Positions 34,585 to 44,078 are shown, numbered from the stretch's first letter. The stretch is 64,000 nt of DNA from Rhodanobacter panaciterrae (GCF_014651895.1 NZ_BMXT01000001.1:868001-932000), one strand, 5' to 3'. The notes: generated from the sequence alone by a model not told the origin. Translations and numbers: made by a program.

Positions 34585-35980
34585 GCCGCAGCGGCGGCAA
34601 CGGCGGCAGGCTGGACTGAAACAGGCTCACCGCGGCATCGAGATCGATATTCGCGACCTGCGGCGTATTGCGCAGCAGCTGTTCCAGCAGCGCATCCTGC
34701 GCACGCCCGCGCTCGAGCGCATAGGCATAAGGCACGTGCGAGAACGTGACCAGCCGATAGCGCGCCATGTAGTGCTCGGGCGCACGGGTTGCCAGCAGGG
34801 CGCCGAGTTCGCGCTTGGCCAGGTAATGTGGGTCGGCGACCGAGTCGCGCATCTCGACGTAGTTTTCCAGCGCCATCGCGGCGATCGCGTTCGCGTTGGG
34901 TTGGCGTACGCGCTGAAATTCGGCGAACACCTCGGCGCTGTCGTTCGGCGCTGCGGCCAGCAGGTTCGCCAGCACCACGGTGTCCTCGAAGCCGCAGTTC
35001 ATGCCCTGGCCGTGGAACGGCACGATCGCGTGGGCGGCATCGCCGATCAGCAGCGCGCGGCCGTCCAGGTGCCAGCGCTCCAGATACAGCGTGGACAGCG
35101 TGCCGACCGGGTGACTGTCGAAGTCCTCGTTGAAGCGCGGGATCAGCGGCAGCAGCCCCGGAAACTGTTCACTGAAGAAAGCAGCCGCTGCCGTCGCATC
35201 GGGCACGGTGGCGAAACTCGGTGCCGTACCCTGGGCTGGCAGGAACAAGGTGACGGTGAAGCTGCCTTCGGTATTCGGCAGCGCGATGCACATGTAGCCG
35301 CCGCGCGGCCAGATATGCAGCGCATGCGGCTCCAACGCGAACTGGTCGTGGCCGCCACTGGATTGCCGCACGGCGTCAGGCAGTTCGCCTGCAGGTGGAA
35401 TCTCCAGCTCCTTGTAGCCATGGCCGAGCGACTCGATGCGCTCGCCCAGCGGGCTGTGCGCATTCATCGCCGCACGCACCGCCGAGCCGGCGCCGTCGGC
35501 ACCGATCAGCATGCCGACCGGCGAATCGCGTTCCACACCGGAGGCGTCGGCCAGTCGGATGCGCTGTGCGTCGAAGTCGGCACTGACCAGTGACTGCCCG
35601 AAATGGAACTGCACGCCAGCCGCCTCGGCGGCATCCAGCAGCAGCATGTTCAAGGCACCGCGCGAAACCGACCAGATCACCTCGCTGTCGTCGACACCGT
35701 AACGCTGCAGTCCGCTGTTGCCGTCGAGGGCATGCACCATGCGTCCGCGCATCATCACCGCGCGTTGCAGCACATCGTCGGCCAATCCGGCTGTGCGCAA
35801 CGCCTGCAATCCACGTTCAGCCAAGGCGAGATTGATCGAGCGACCACCAAGGAAGCCGGTCAGCCGCGGATCAGGGCGCTTCTCATAGACCTCGACGGCA
35901 AAACCGCGCTGCGCCAGCTGCTGCGCCAGCAACGCGCCGACCAGGCCGCCGCCAATGAGGGTGATGGGTTGCTGCGCCAT
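34577..35980 (-). CDS. kmo: Kynurenine 3-monooxygenase
   Basis: A 467-residue FAD monooxygenase that hydroxylates kynurenine with NADPH and O2 in tryptophan breakdown or quinolinate synthesis. It shows the dinucleotide motif ITLIGGGLVGALLA at the N terminus, the KMO-specific GGRSINLALAERG (about 45-57), and the second FAD motif LLIGDAAHAIVPFHGQGMNCGFED. The start at 35980 removes a 13-residue in-frame upstream extension. No kynureninase or tryptophan dioxygenase gene is in the window. It follows phbB by 77 bp. Confidence 0.92.
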   Translation of the reverse strand: MAQQPITLIGGGLVGALLAQQLAQRGFAVEVYEKRPDPRLTGFLGGRSINLALAERGLQALRTAGLADDVLQRAVMMRGRMVHALDGNSGLQRYGVDDSEVIWSVSRGALNMLLLDAAEAAGVQFHFGQSLVSADFDAQRIRLADASGVERDSPVGMLIGADGAGSAVRAAMNAHSPLGERIESLGHGYKELEIPPAGELPDAVRQSSGGHDQFALEPHALHIWPRGGYMCIALPNTEGSFTVTLFLPAQGTAPSFATVPDATAAAAFFSEQFPGLLPLIPRFNEDFDSHPVGTLSTLYLERWHLDGRALLIGDAAHAIVPFHGQGMNCGFEDTVVLANLLAAAPNDSAEVFAEFQRVRQPNANAIAAMALENYVEMRDSVADPHYLAKRELGALLATRAPEHYMARYRLVTFSHVPYAYALERGRAQDALLEQLLRNTPQVANIDLDAAVSLFQSSLPPLPPLRHG

Positions 35981-36057
35981 GCTGCGATCCGTGGAGGGAA
36001 TCTGCCCACTGTTCCGCAAGCCGCACGCAACTGCAATCCCGGCAACGCCGGAATGGC

Positions 36058-36849
36058 CTAGAAGCTCATGAAGTAGCCGCCATTGACCGGCAGATTGGCG
36101 CCGGTGATGTAGCCGGCGTCATCGGCCGCGAGAAATTTCGCGGCACGGGCGATGTCGGCGGGAGCGCCGAGCCGGCCGACCGGGATGTCGGCAATGATCT
36201 GCGCGCGGATCTCGGCGGATACCGCGGCGACCATCGGGGTGTCGCAATACCCCGGTGACACGGTGTTGACGGTGACACCCTTGCGCGCAGTCTCGCGTGC
36301 CAGCGCCATGCTGAAACCGTGCACGCCGGCCTTGGCGGCGGAATAGTTGGTCTGGCCGAACTGGCCGGTCTGGCCGTTCACCGAGCTGATGTTGACGATA
36401 CGTCCGAAGCTGCGAGCGGTCATGCCCTCGACCACGTTGCGGCACATGTTGAATACACCGTCCAGATTCACCCGCATCAGCTCGTGCCACTGGTGCGGCG
36501 ACATCTTGCGCAGGCTGGCGTCGCGGGTGATGCCGGCGGCATTGACCAGGATGTCGACGCCGCCGTGCTGCTGTTCGATGCGGGCGATCAGCTGCTGGCA
36601 GCTATCGAAGTCGCTGACGTCGGCCGGCTCGAACGTGATGCTGTCCCCGAAGCCGGCAACCTCGTCGCGGAATGCGGCGACGCGCTCGCTGCGTGCGGCC
36701 AAATCCACCGCGACCACCTGACGTCCAGCCTGGGCCAGTTGCCGGCAGATTTCCGTGCCGAGGCCACCGATGCCGCCGGTGACCAGCGCGACACGTTTTT
36801 CAACAGCTGGTTTCTCAACAGCAGGTTTCTCAACGGCAGTCTGGTTCAT
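36058..36849 (-). CDS. phbB: Acetoacetyl-CoA reductase
   Basis: A 263-residue SDR of the PhbB/PhaB type: NADPH reduction of acetoacetyl-CoA to 3-hydroxybutyryl-CoA for polyhydroxyalkanoate synthesis. It has VTGGIGGLGTEIC, NAAGITRDASLRKM, the catalytic Ser in NISSVNGQTGQFGQ and YSAAK, which together fit PhaB better than FabG. The N terminus carries three tandem AVEKP-type units coded by a 15-bp repeat, absent from the usual enzyme. phaR, a PHA regulator, lies 117 bp upstream on the same strand; no phaC or phaA is present in the window. Confidence 0.88.
   Translation of the reverse strand: MNQTAVEKPAVEKPAVEKRVALVTGGIGGLGTEICRQLAQAGRQVVAVDLAARSERVAAFRDEVAGFGDSITFEPADVSDFDSCQQLIARIEQQHGGVDILVNAAGITRDASLRKMSPHQWHELMRVNLDGVFNMCRNVVEGMTARSFGRIVNISSVNGQTGQFGQTNYSAAKAGVHGFSMALARETARKGVTVNTVSPGYCDTPMVAAVSAEIRAQIIADIPVGRLGAPADIARAAKFLAADDAGYITGANLPVNGGYFMSF
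36796..36840 (-). repeat. 15-bp tandem repeat, three units, in the 5' end of phbB
   Basis: Units 36796-36810, 36811-36825 and 36826-36840 differ at one to three positions each. They code for three AVEKP-like pentapeptides before the Rossmann fold. Being a multiple of three, changes in unit number would keep the frame. Confidence 0.85.
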
Positions 36850-36966
36850 GGATTTCGGTCTGTTGGCTCGATCATGCGGCATGGCAGCACATGCTGTGCT
36901 GCAGCGATCGGATCAGGGGGAGATAAACGAACGGCGCGTCGATGCGCGCCGTCGGCCGGGCTGGTA

Positions 36967-37464
36967 TCAGCCGGATTTCTTGCCGCTGCGGTTGCTGGCA
37001 ACCGGCGTCGGGATCACCTTGGCGGCCGTGTCGATCAGCCCACGCTGCATCGCCTGGAAGGCCGCCATGTTGCGCTCGGTCAGGTCATTCAGCGTGTTCC
37101 ACGGGGTCTGTCCCATCAGGCTGTTGAGCTGGCTGCGGAACTGGGTCTGCTGATCGAGGAACACCTGCAGGCTGCGCTCCAGATAGGGTCCCATGAAGCC
37201 CTGCAGCGAATCGCCGTAGAAGCGGATGATCTGGCTGAGCAACTGCGGCGACAGCATCGGCTGCCCCTTGTCCTCATGCTCGGAGATGATCTGCAGCAGG
37301 ACAGAACGGGTCAGTTCTTCACCGCTCTTGGCGTCGCGGACTTCGAAATCTTCGTTGTCCAGGACCAGCTGACGGACTTCCTCCAGCGTGATGTAGCTGG
37401 AGATTTCCGTGTCGTAGAGACGCCGGTTCGGGTACTTCTTGATGATGCGTTTGGTTTGTGCCAT
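36967..37464 (-). CDS. phaR: Polyhydroxyalkanoate synthesis repressor PhaR
   Basis: A 165-residue PhaR. The N-terminal DNA-binding domain reads IKKYPNRRLYDTEISSYITLEEV, the signature of PHB/PHA accumulation regulators, and the C-terminal half is helical and polar (PHB-granule binding in characterised members). It represses phasin and its own gene until granules form. It heads the minus-strand run with phbB. Confidence 0.93.
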   Translation of the reverse strand: MAQTKRIIKKYPNRRLYDTEISSYITLEEVRQLVLDNEDFEVRDAKSGEELTRSVLLQIISEHEDKGQPMLSPQLLSQIIRFYGDSLQGFMGPYLERSLQVFLDQQTQFRSQLNSLMGQTPWNTLNDLTERNMAAFQAMQRGLIDTAAKVIPTPVASNRSGKKSG

Positions 37465-37557
37465 GCGGCGAACGCTAACAGAAGATATTGCGGCGCACCA
37501 GCCGGGGCCGGGTATTCATGCTGCAGCCCGATGGCTGCAGCAATCTGCAGCAATCGG

Positions 37558-39126
37558 TCAGTGGCCCCCCGGACCACCGGCACTTCCAAACGGTGGTTTG
37601 GCCAGCCACAGCAGCGGGATCAACAGGATGAAGATGACCGAGCACAGCCAGAACACATCGTTGACCGCCAGCGTGGCGGCTTCCCGGCTGAGCAACTGAT
37701 CGACCACGGCCAGTCCACGCTGGCCGGCTATCCCGGCACCCTTCAATTGCTGCAGGAATCCGGTCGCCGCCGGTGCGGCAGCGGTGATGTTTTCGGTCAG
37801 CGAGGCGTGATGAAATTCGGTGCGGTGCTGCCACAACGTCACGGTCAGGGCGGTGGAGACGCTGGAGCCGAGCGTGCGGAAGAAGTTGGCCAGGCCCGAG
37901 GCGCTGGCAATCTGATCTGCCGGCAGGCCGGACAGGTAGATCTGGTTCAGCGGAATGAAGAACAGCGGAATACCCAGGCCCATCACCAGCCGCGGCCACA
38001 CCATGCTGCCGTAGGAAGCGCCGCTGTCGTAGGTGGACAGCCAGAACGAGGTGCCGGCAAGTATCACGAAGGCCATCGTGATCATCGCGCGCAGGTCAAA
38101 CTTGCCCAGCGTGCTGCCGACCACCGGAGACAGCAGGAAGGCCAGCACGCCGACCCAGGCACTGGTCATGCCGGACCAGCTGGCAGTGAAGCCAAGGGTA
38201 GTCTGCAGCCACAGCGGCGACACCACGTTGATCGCGAAGAACGCCAGCATGCCGAATGACATGGCACTGACGCCGATGGTGAAATTGCGCTGCTTGAACA
38301 ACGTGAGATCGATCACCGGATGTTTCGCGTTGAGCTCCCACACGACCAGGAAGCTCAGACAGACCACGGCAATCAGTCCCAGCGTGAGGATCAGCGGCGA
38401 GGCGAACCAGTCGTGGTCGTTGCCGTTGTCCAGCATGAACTGCATGCAGCCGATGCCTGCCACCAGCAGCACCAGGCCGATCACATCGATCGGTGCCTTC
38501 ACCGTCTTTGATTCACGCTTGCGCAGCAGGAACCAGGTGGTCACGGCTGCGCCGATACCGACCGGCAGGTTGATATAGAAAATCCACGGCCAGGAGAAAT
38601 TGTCGGTGATCCAGCCACCGAGGATCGGCCCCAGTACGGGGGCGATCACGATCGTCATTGCCCAGATCGCCAGGGCGATGCCCTGCTTGCTCTTCGGGTA
38701 GTTCCCCAGCAGCAGCGACATCGACAGCGCCACCATCGGGCCGGAGCCGGCGCCCTGCATCAATCGACCGACCACCAGCATCGGCATGCTGGTGGCCAGG
38801 CCGCACAGCATCGAAAACACCACGAACAGAAAGACCGAAAAGACGAAGGTGCGCACTTCGCCGAAGCGCTTGGCGATCCAGCCGGTCAGCGGCTGCATGA
38901 TCGCGCTGGCCATCGAGTAGGAACTGATCGCCCAGGTACCCTCGCTCGGACTTACCGCCAGGCTGCCGGCGATATGCGGCACGGCCACGTTGACGATGGT
39001 CATGTCCAGCACTTCCATGAAGGTGCTGAATGCGATCGCGACGGTCATCAGGGCGAGCATGCCGCCCTGCAACGGCTTCAGGGGGGCGGCATCGGCGGGT
39101 ACGGCGTCGGAAGAAATGGCAGCCAT
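37558..39126 (-). CDS. emrB: DHA2 family MFS drug efflux transporter (EmrB type)
   Basis: A 522-residue transporter with 14 predicted membrane segments. The first helix contains LDMTIVNVAVPHIAGSL, the hallmark of DHA2/EmrB transporters, and motif C of antiporters appears around APVLGPILGGWIT. It would form a tripartite pump with the adjacent EmrA-like adaptor and outer membrane factor. It starts 16 bp after the adaptor stop in the marR-led operon. Confidence 0.92.
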   Translation of the reverse strand: MAAISSDAVPADAAPLKPLQGGMLALMTVAIAFSTFMEVLDMTIVNVAVPHIAGSLAVSPSEGTWAISSYSMASAIMQPLTGWIAKRFGEVRTFVFSVFLFVVFSMLCGLATSMPMLVVGRLMQGAGSGPMVALSMSLLLGNYPKSKQGIALAIWAMTIVIAPVLGPILGGWITDNFSWPWIFYINLPVGIGAAVTTWFLLRKRESKTVKAPIDVIGLVLLVAGIGCMQFMLDNGNDHDWFASPLILTLGLIAVVCLSFLVVWELNAKHPVIDLTLFKQRNFTIGVSAMSFGMLAFFAINVVSPLWLQTTLGFTASWSGMTSAWVGVLAFLLSPVVGSTLGKFDLRAMITMAFVILAGTSFWLSTYDSGASYGSMVWPRLVMGLGIPLFFIPLNQIYLSGLPADQIASASGLANFFRTLGSSVSTALTVTLWQHRTEFHHASLTENITAAAPAATGFLQQLKGAGIAGQRGLAVVDQLLSREAATLAVNDVFWLCSVIFILLIPLLWLAKPPFGSAGGPGGH

Positions 39127-39142
39127 GGGATCGGACTCAGCC

Positions 39143-40375
39143 TCAGTTCGAGTGCTTGCTGCCGGTATTGCCGGATGAGCTCAGGTTGGCACTGATCACC
39201 TGGTCGGCTTCGGCATCGGCCTTGCTGGCCATCTGGTCATAGACCGTGGTCTCGGCGACAGCCGGATGCTCGGTCTGCGGCGCCAGCACGGCGCCCCGAT
39301 CGTCGGTGATGTCGATCGTGACGTCGCTGGACAGGCCGATGCGCAGCGGGTGCTTGTCCAGTTCCTGGTTGTCCAGCGCGATGCGCACGGGGACGCGCTG
39401 CACCACCTTGATCCAGTTGCCGGTGGCGTTCTGCGCGGGCAGCAACGAGAACACGCTGCCGGTGCCGGCGCCCAGGCCGATCACCTTGCCGTGGTATTCG
39501 ACATTGCTACCGTAGATGTCGGTCTCGATCTTGGCCGGCTGGCCGATACGGATGTGGCGCAGCTGGCCCTCCTTGAAGTTGGCGTCGATCCACAGATCGT
39601 GCAGCGGCAGCACGGTCATCAACTGCTGGCCGGGCTGCACGCTATTGCCCAGCTGCACGCTGCGTTGTGCCACGTAGCCTGAGACTGGCGCGTAGATCGT
39701 ATTGCGCTGCGCTGCCACCCAGGCAGCGCGGAAATTTGCCCGCGCCTGCAGCACCGCCGGGTTATTGGCGATATCGGTGCCTTCGATCGAGGCGTGCTCG
39801 GCCGATGCCTGGGCCTGGGCCGAGGTCAGGGCGGCACTTGCCTGATCGACAGCGTCACGCAGGTGCTGGATGGTTTCCGGCGCTTCGGCCTGTGCGGCGA
39901 TCAACGGCAGGCGTCGCTTGAGATCGGCTTCGGCTTTTTTCAGGTCGATCTGGCGTGCGGCGACGGCGGCATCGCTGCCGCTGGCAGAATCCGTCTGCTG
40001 GCGTACCTGTCGCACGGCCTGTGCCAGTGCACTGCGCGCCTGGCTCAGGCGAACGCTGGCATCGGTGCTGTCCAGCTTGACCAGGATCTGGCCAGCGTCG
40101 ACGTGCTGGGTATCGTCGGCAAGGATCGCCACCACGGTACCGGGTACTTGGGCGGAGATCGCCACCTGGTTGCCGCCGACATACGCGTTGTCGGTGGTTT
40201 CGCGCCTGGAAAACACCAGCGTCCACAGCAGGAACCAGATCACGCCGATCGCCACGAACACCAGCAGCATGATCAACAAGGTCTTGCGGCGCTTGGCCGG
40301 GTTCTTCGCTGCCAGGCCGCTGTCGTTGTCGTCAGCGGTCGTGTTGACGGTCTTGTCGGACTCAGTGGCGCTCAT
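39143..40375 (-). CDS. emrA: HlyD/EmrA family efflux adaptor
   Basis: A 410-residue periplasmic adaptor. A cytoplasmic basic segment (AKRRKTLL) precedes one membrane helix (LLIMLLVFVAIGVIWFLLWTLVF). Next come the first half of a biotinyl-lipoyl domain (TDNAYVGGNQVAISAQVPG), a long helical hairpin with coiled-coil character (about 110-210), and the YAPVSGYVAQRSVQLGNSVQPGQQL half-motif. The start at 40375 has GGAG at 9-nt spacing. It overlaps the outer membrane gene by 14 bp. Confidence 0.9.
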   Translation of the reverse strand: MSATESDKTVNTTADDNDSGLAAKNPAKRRKTLLIMLLVFVAIGVIWFLLWTLVFSRRETTDNAYVGGNQVAISAQVPGTVVAILADDTQHVDAGQILVKLDSTDASVRLSQARSALAQAVRQVRQQTDSASGSDAAVAARQIDLKKAEADLKRRLPLIAAQAEAPETIQHLRDAVDQASAALTSAQAQASAEHASIEGTDIANNPAVLQARANFRAAWVAAQRNTIYAPVSGYVAQRSVQLGNSVQPGQQLMTVLPLHDLWIDANFKEGQLRHIRIGQPAKIETDIYGSNVEYHGKVIGLGAGTGSVFSLLPAQNATGNWIKVVQRVPVRIALDNQELDKHPLRIGLSSDVTIDITDDRGAVLAPQTEHPAVAETTVYDQMASKADAEADQVISANLSSSGNTGSKHSN

Positions 40376-41858
40376 GGGCGTCATCTCCGGACGGATTTGC
40401 AAGGGAAGGGGGTGTCGGGCTGGCGTTGTCGCTCTCGCCGGTGGCCTGGTAGCCGCCGCCGAGTGCCTTGATCAGGGCCAGGTCCGTGGACACGGCCTGG
40501 GCATGCAGGCTGGCGGCATCGTCTTGCTGCTGTATTAGCTGTGCCGCCGCTGCCAGTCCCTCGCGTGCGTCACGCACACCCTGATGGGCACGCGCCTGCG
40601 CAGTGGCGAGCAGGCGTTCATTGGCGGTGATCTGCGCGGACTGCTCCTTGCGTCGCGCGGCGATCTGCTGTGCGGTGAGTGCCTGGGTGGCCACCTCGCG
40701 TGCCGCGCCGACCACGGTGCTGTTGTATTGCGCAACAGCCGCTGCGAGCTGGGCCTTGCTGACGCCGTAATTGGCTTTCAGCTGACCACCCTCGAAGATC
40801 GGCAGATGCAGTGCGGGAGTCAGCGCAAACGTACGGCTACCGGCCTCGAGTAATTTGCCCAGGTCGATGCTGGACAGGCCGGCCATCGCGCTGATGCCGA
40901 TGTCCGGGAAGTACTGTGCGCGCGCCACGTCGGTCTGCTTCAGTGCCGCTTCAACCTGCCAACGGCTGGCCGCAATGTCGGGTCGGCGCGCAATCAAGTC
41001 GAGCCGCGCATTGGCGGGAATGCGGCTGTCCACCTCGGGCAACGGTCGAGGCTGCAACACGGGCAGATCCGCCGGTGCAATGCCGAGCAGGGAGGCCAGC
41101 GCCACTTTGCGAATGGCGGCCGAGCCCTGCAGGGTGACGTGCATCTCACGCGCTGCTGCGAGTTGGGTCTTGGCCTGTTGCGCGGTATCGGCGAGATCCA
41201 CGCCCTGTGCCACGCGCAGCTCGGCGATGTGCACGAATCGTTCCTGCGCGCTGACCAGCTGGGTGGAAAGTGCGAGGCGTGCCTGATCGCCCTGCCAGCC
41301 AAAATAGGTGTCGGCGACGGCGTTCTGGATCGTCAGCGCGGCGGCGCTGCGCTGGGCTTCGGCGGCGTGCGCCTGATCGAGTGCGGCCTCGATGCTCGAA
41401 CGCTTCTTGCCCCACCAGTCGAAAGTGTATTTCGCCTGCAGGCCGAGATCGCTCTGGTTGTACCAGGGATCGATGCCGATATTTTTCGGCAGCAGGCTGA
41501 TGATGCCGTTTTCGCTGAGGCGTTGACGCTCGAATTGCGCATTGCCATTGACGTTGAGGCCAGCCTGCGCAGCAGCAAGCCGCACCGATTGTTCGGCATT
41601 GATCACGCGGCTGTGCGCCTGTTCCAGATCCGGTGACTTTTGCATGGCGATCGCGATCAGTTGATCCAGTTGCGGATCACCGTAAGCGCGCCACCAGTCG
41701 GTGGCCGGCCAGCCGTCACGGGCAGCGGACTCAAGGCCGGCGAGCGGCACGTCATCGCGCAGGTTCGGGTGACCCAGCTTGGCAGGTATCGCACAGGCAG
41801 CCAGCAACAAGGTCAACGCCGTTGCCAGGGCTGCGCGCTGAAACGGGAAGTTTTTCAT
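40362..41858 (-). CDS. Efflux outer membrane lipoprotein (NodT/OprM family)
   Basis: A 498-residue TolC-like channel with a lipoprotein signal (ALTLLLAACAIP, lipidated Cys near residue 22) and two OEP domains (WWRAYGDPQLDQLI start; LIARRPDIAASRWQVEAAL in the middle, the NodT signature). It should form the outer membrane duct for the EmrAB-like pump. The ATG at 41858 was chosen over one at 41873 because AAGGAAG lies 5 nt upstream of it. Confidence 0.9.
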   Translation of the reverse strand: MKNFPFQRAALATALTLLLAACAIPAKLGHPNLRDDVPLAGLESAARDGWPATDWWRAYGDPQLDQLIAIAMQKSPDLEQAHSRVINAEQSVRLAAAQAGLNVNGNAQFERQRLSENGIISLLPKNIGIDPWYNQSDLGLQAKYTFDWWGKKRSSIEAALDQAHAAEAQRSAAALTIQNAVADTYFGWQGDQARLALSTQLVSAQERFVHIAELRVAQGVDLADTAQQAKTQLAAAREMHVTLQGSAAIRKVALASLLGIAPADLPVLQPRPLPEVDSRIPANARLDLIARRPDIAASRWQVEAALKQTDVARAQYFPDIGISAMAGLSSIDLGKLLEAGSRTFALTPALHLPIFEGGQLKANYGVSKAQLAAAVAQYNSTVVGAAREVATQALTAQQIAARRKEQSAQITANERLLATAQARAHQGVRDAREGLAAAAQLIQQQDDAASLHAQAVSTDLALIKALGGGYQATGESDNASPTPPSLANPSGDDAHERH

Positions 41859-41898
41859 CAAGACTTCCTTCATTTTTTGGTCTCGATTTTCTGGGCCT

Positions 41899-42423
41899 TC
41901 ATGGCTGGGCGTCCGAGTTCAGCTGATCGAGATTGTGGGCGAGCTTGCGCAGCAGACGGCTCAGGTTGTGTTTGTCGTTGTCGCTGAAGCCGGCAAACAT
42001 GGTGGCGACGCGAGGAAACATGGGCGGCAGCATCTTCTGCACGAAGCGCTTTCCGGCTGGCGTGATGCGAATCAGCACGCGGCGGCGATCCTCTTCGCTG
42101 GCGCCACGGGTGATCAGCCCGCGCTTGACCAGCGCGTTGGCAATACGGGTCATGTTGGTGGCGCCCTGGGTGGCGAACTCGCACAGCTCGCCCGGCGTGG
42201 AACTGCCATCCGGGCGGCTGTACAGGATCATCAGGGTCAGAAATTCGCTGTGGTTGAGCTTGTGCGGCTTGAGCTTGAACTCGAGCTCTTCTTCAAGGCT
42301 GGCGCCGACCATCAACATCAGCCGGCATAGCCGCGCTTCGGGCGCAGGCAGCTGCGGAATGATCTGGCTCACCCGGCCGATACCTTCGTCCATCATCGCG
42401 ATGCAATTCGTCAGATGCGCCAT
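41899..42423 (-). CDS. MarR family transcriptional regulator
   Basis: A 174-residue winged helix-turn-helix regulator. The recognition helix region (TPGELCEFATQGATNMTRIANALVKRGLI) and the wing (ASEEDRRRVLIRITPAG) are clear. It heads the operon marR-oprM-emrA-emrB, 40 bp before the outer membrane gene, as local repressors of EmrAB pumps do. Its own start codon lies in a long palindrome that is probably its operator. Phenolic or drug ligands are typical for the family; none can be assigned here. Confidence 0.92.
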   Translation of the reverse strand: MAHLTNCIAMMDEGIGRVSQIIPQLPAPEARLCRLMLMVGASLEEELEFKLKPHKLNHSEFLTLMILYSRPDGSSTPGELCEFATQGATNMTRIANALVKRGLITRGASEEDRRRVLIRITPAGKRFVQKMLPPMFPRVATMFAGFSDNDKHNLSRLLRKLAHNLDQLNSDAQP

Positions 42424-42452
42424 TTCATCAATTCATATTTCACTGATGAAAT
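42422..42452. promoter_or_regulatory. Putative MarR operator overlapping the marR start
   Basis: ATTTCATCA-13 nt-TGATGAAAT, perfect 9-bp arms in an AT-rich patch of an otherwise GC-rich region. The start codon of marR is inside one arm. Position and symmetry fit autorepression of the efflux operon. A TTGCTA about 40-45 nt upstream of the start codon may be the -35 box. Confidence 0.6.
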
Positions 42453-42517
42453 AAAAGATAGCAAGCACGGGCCGGCCGGCGCAAGTGACTATGGACACAG
42501 TGGCTGTTGAGTCTTGC

Positions 42518-43300
42518 TCAGCTGGCGCGGCGGTCGAGCCCGAACAGGCGGCGTGCGTTGGCGCTGGTCGCGGCGGCGATGTCCGCGGCCGGTTCGTCGC
42601 GCAATTCCGCGACGCAGCGCAATACCTCGGCGACTCGCGCCGGTTCGTTGCGCTCGCCGCGATGTGCGGCGTCGGGTTGATCTGGCGCATCGCTTTCCAG
42701 CAGAAGGAATTCGATTGGCATCTGCGCCACGATGCGGCGCAGGCGCTGTGCGCGGTCATAGGTCACCGGGCCGCCAATGCCAATGCAGAAGCCCATGTCC
42801 CAAAGGTGCCGTGCCTGCTGCTCGCTGCCGGAAAAGCTGTGCACAACCCCGCGCAAGCCACCGGTGCGGCGCAGGGTCAGGCTCACTTCCTCCAGTGCGC
42901 CGCGGGCGTGCACGATCACCGGCAGGTCGTGCTCGCGCGCCAGTTGCAGCTGACGCGAGAAATAATCCCGCTGGAGTTCATGGTCGAGTCCGTCGACATG
43001 GAAATCCAGGCCGATCTCGCCGACGGCGACCACCTGGCCTTCGTCGAGCCATGCAGACAGTGCGTCCACATCTGCAGGTACATGCTTGGCAAGAAACATC
43101 GGATGCAGCCCGAAAGCGGGATATAGCTGGGCATGCTTGGCGCAAAGCGCCTTGATCCGCGGCCAGCTGTCGGCGTCGACGGCCGGCACGATCATCGTGT
43201 CGACTCCGGCCAGGGTTGCGCGTTCGATCACCGCGTCGCGATCGGTGGCGAACGCGTCGTCATCGAGATGGACGTGGCTGTCGACGAGTTTGGGCATCAT
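42518..43300 (-). CDS. TatD family metal-dependent hydrolase
   Basis: A 260-residue TIM-barrel DNase/hydrolase of the TatD family. Metal ligands are visible in VDSHVHLDDD at the start, the Glu in VAVGEIGLDFH, His in VIVHARGA and VHSFSG, and Asp in LLLESDAPDQ. Family members have 3'-5' DNase activity. The start is one of two adjacent ATGs (43300 or 43297); longer in-frame starts upstream are unlikely. It lies 94 bp upstream of marR. Confidence 0.9.
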   Translation of the reverse strand: MMPKLVDSHVHLDDDAFATDRDAVIERATLAGVDTMIVPAVDADSWPRIKALCAKHAQLYPAFGLHPMFLAKHVPADVDALSAWLDEGQVVAVGEIGLDFHVDGLDHELQRDYFSRQLQLAREHDLPVIVHARGALEEVSLTLRRTGGLRGVVHSFSGSEQQARHLWDMGFCIGIGGPVTYDRAQRLRRIVAQMPIEFLLLESDAPDQPDAAHRGERNEPARVAEVLRCVAELRDEPAADIAAATSANARRLFGLDRRAS

Positions 43301-43472
43301 GCGGTTTTCGTGCACTGGCAGAGAGTTCGATGGCTTTGACGTGAAGATAATGTCATGAGCGCGAGCTAGCTCCGATTCAGTTGGATAGCGGTTCAATGGC
43401 GCCGCAGGTTATTGCGCGGGTGCAAAACGTGCCCGGCAACGCATCAATGTACAAACAGTGGAGAGGATCGTG

Positions 43473-44078
43473 ATGAACAGGTTGATGGTCAATGTACTCA
43501 ATATCGCTATCGCGGCAGCGCTCGCGACCAGCCTCGCGGCTTGCAACCGCAGCGCGGATGCAGGCATCTCCAATGGTGCCGCTGACACAGGCGTCAGCGC
43601 GGCTGCCAATGCGGATGGCAGCGCGGATGCCACAGTCAAATACGCCAAGGTAGTCAGTGTCGACCCCGTGCGTTCGACGACGAACAATCCGCGGGAGGTC
43701 TGCCACGATGAAACCGTGACGCAGACGGCACCGCCGAAGGATCAGCACCGGATTGCCGGTACCGCGATCGGTGCGGTCGCAGGTGGTCTGCTGGGTCACA
43801 TGGTCGGCGGTGGCAAGGGCAATACGCTGGCCACGGTCGCTGGAGCCGTCGGCGGCGGCTATGCCGGCAATCGCATCGAGGCCAGTCGACAGCATGCCCA
43901 GGTGACTTCATCCGTGCAGCGCAAGTGCAGCACCGTCAACAACCCCAGCGACAAGATCGTTGGCTATGACGTGAAGTATCTGTACAACGGAGTCACCCGC
44001 ACGGTACGCATGGATCATGATCCGGGTGATCGGGTGCAGGTGCAGGAAGGTGTGACCGCCGTATCCGATGCTCGATGA
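43473..44078 (+). CDS. Glycine-zipper 2TM domain lipoprotein
   Basis: A 201-residue lipoprotein: signal peptide VLNIAIAAALATSLAAC with the lipid Cys near residue 24, a Ser/Ala/Asp-rich linker, then a glycine-zipper segment (AGTAIGAVAGGLLGHMVGGGKGNTLATVAGAVGGGYAGN, about residues 95-135, paraphrased) and a soluble C-terminal domain ending RVQVQEGVTAV. This is the Rick_17kDa/SlyB-like layout. The start at 43473 has GAGAGG upstream. It is in tandem with a related but shorter gene 29 bp downstream. Confidence 0.83.
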   Translation: MNRLMVNVLNIAIAAALATSLAACNRSADAGISNGAADTGVSAAANADGSADATVKYAKVVSVDPVRSTTNNPREVCHDETVTQTAPPKDQHRIAGTAIGAVAGGLLGHMVGGGKGNTLATVAGAVGGGYAGNRIEASRQHAQVTSSVQRKCSTVNNPSDKIVGYDVKYLYNGVTRTVRMDHDPGDRVQVQEGVTAVSDAR

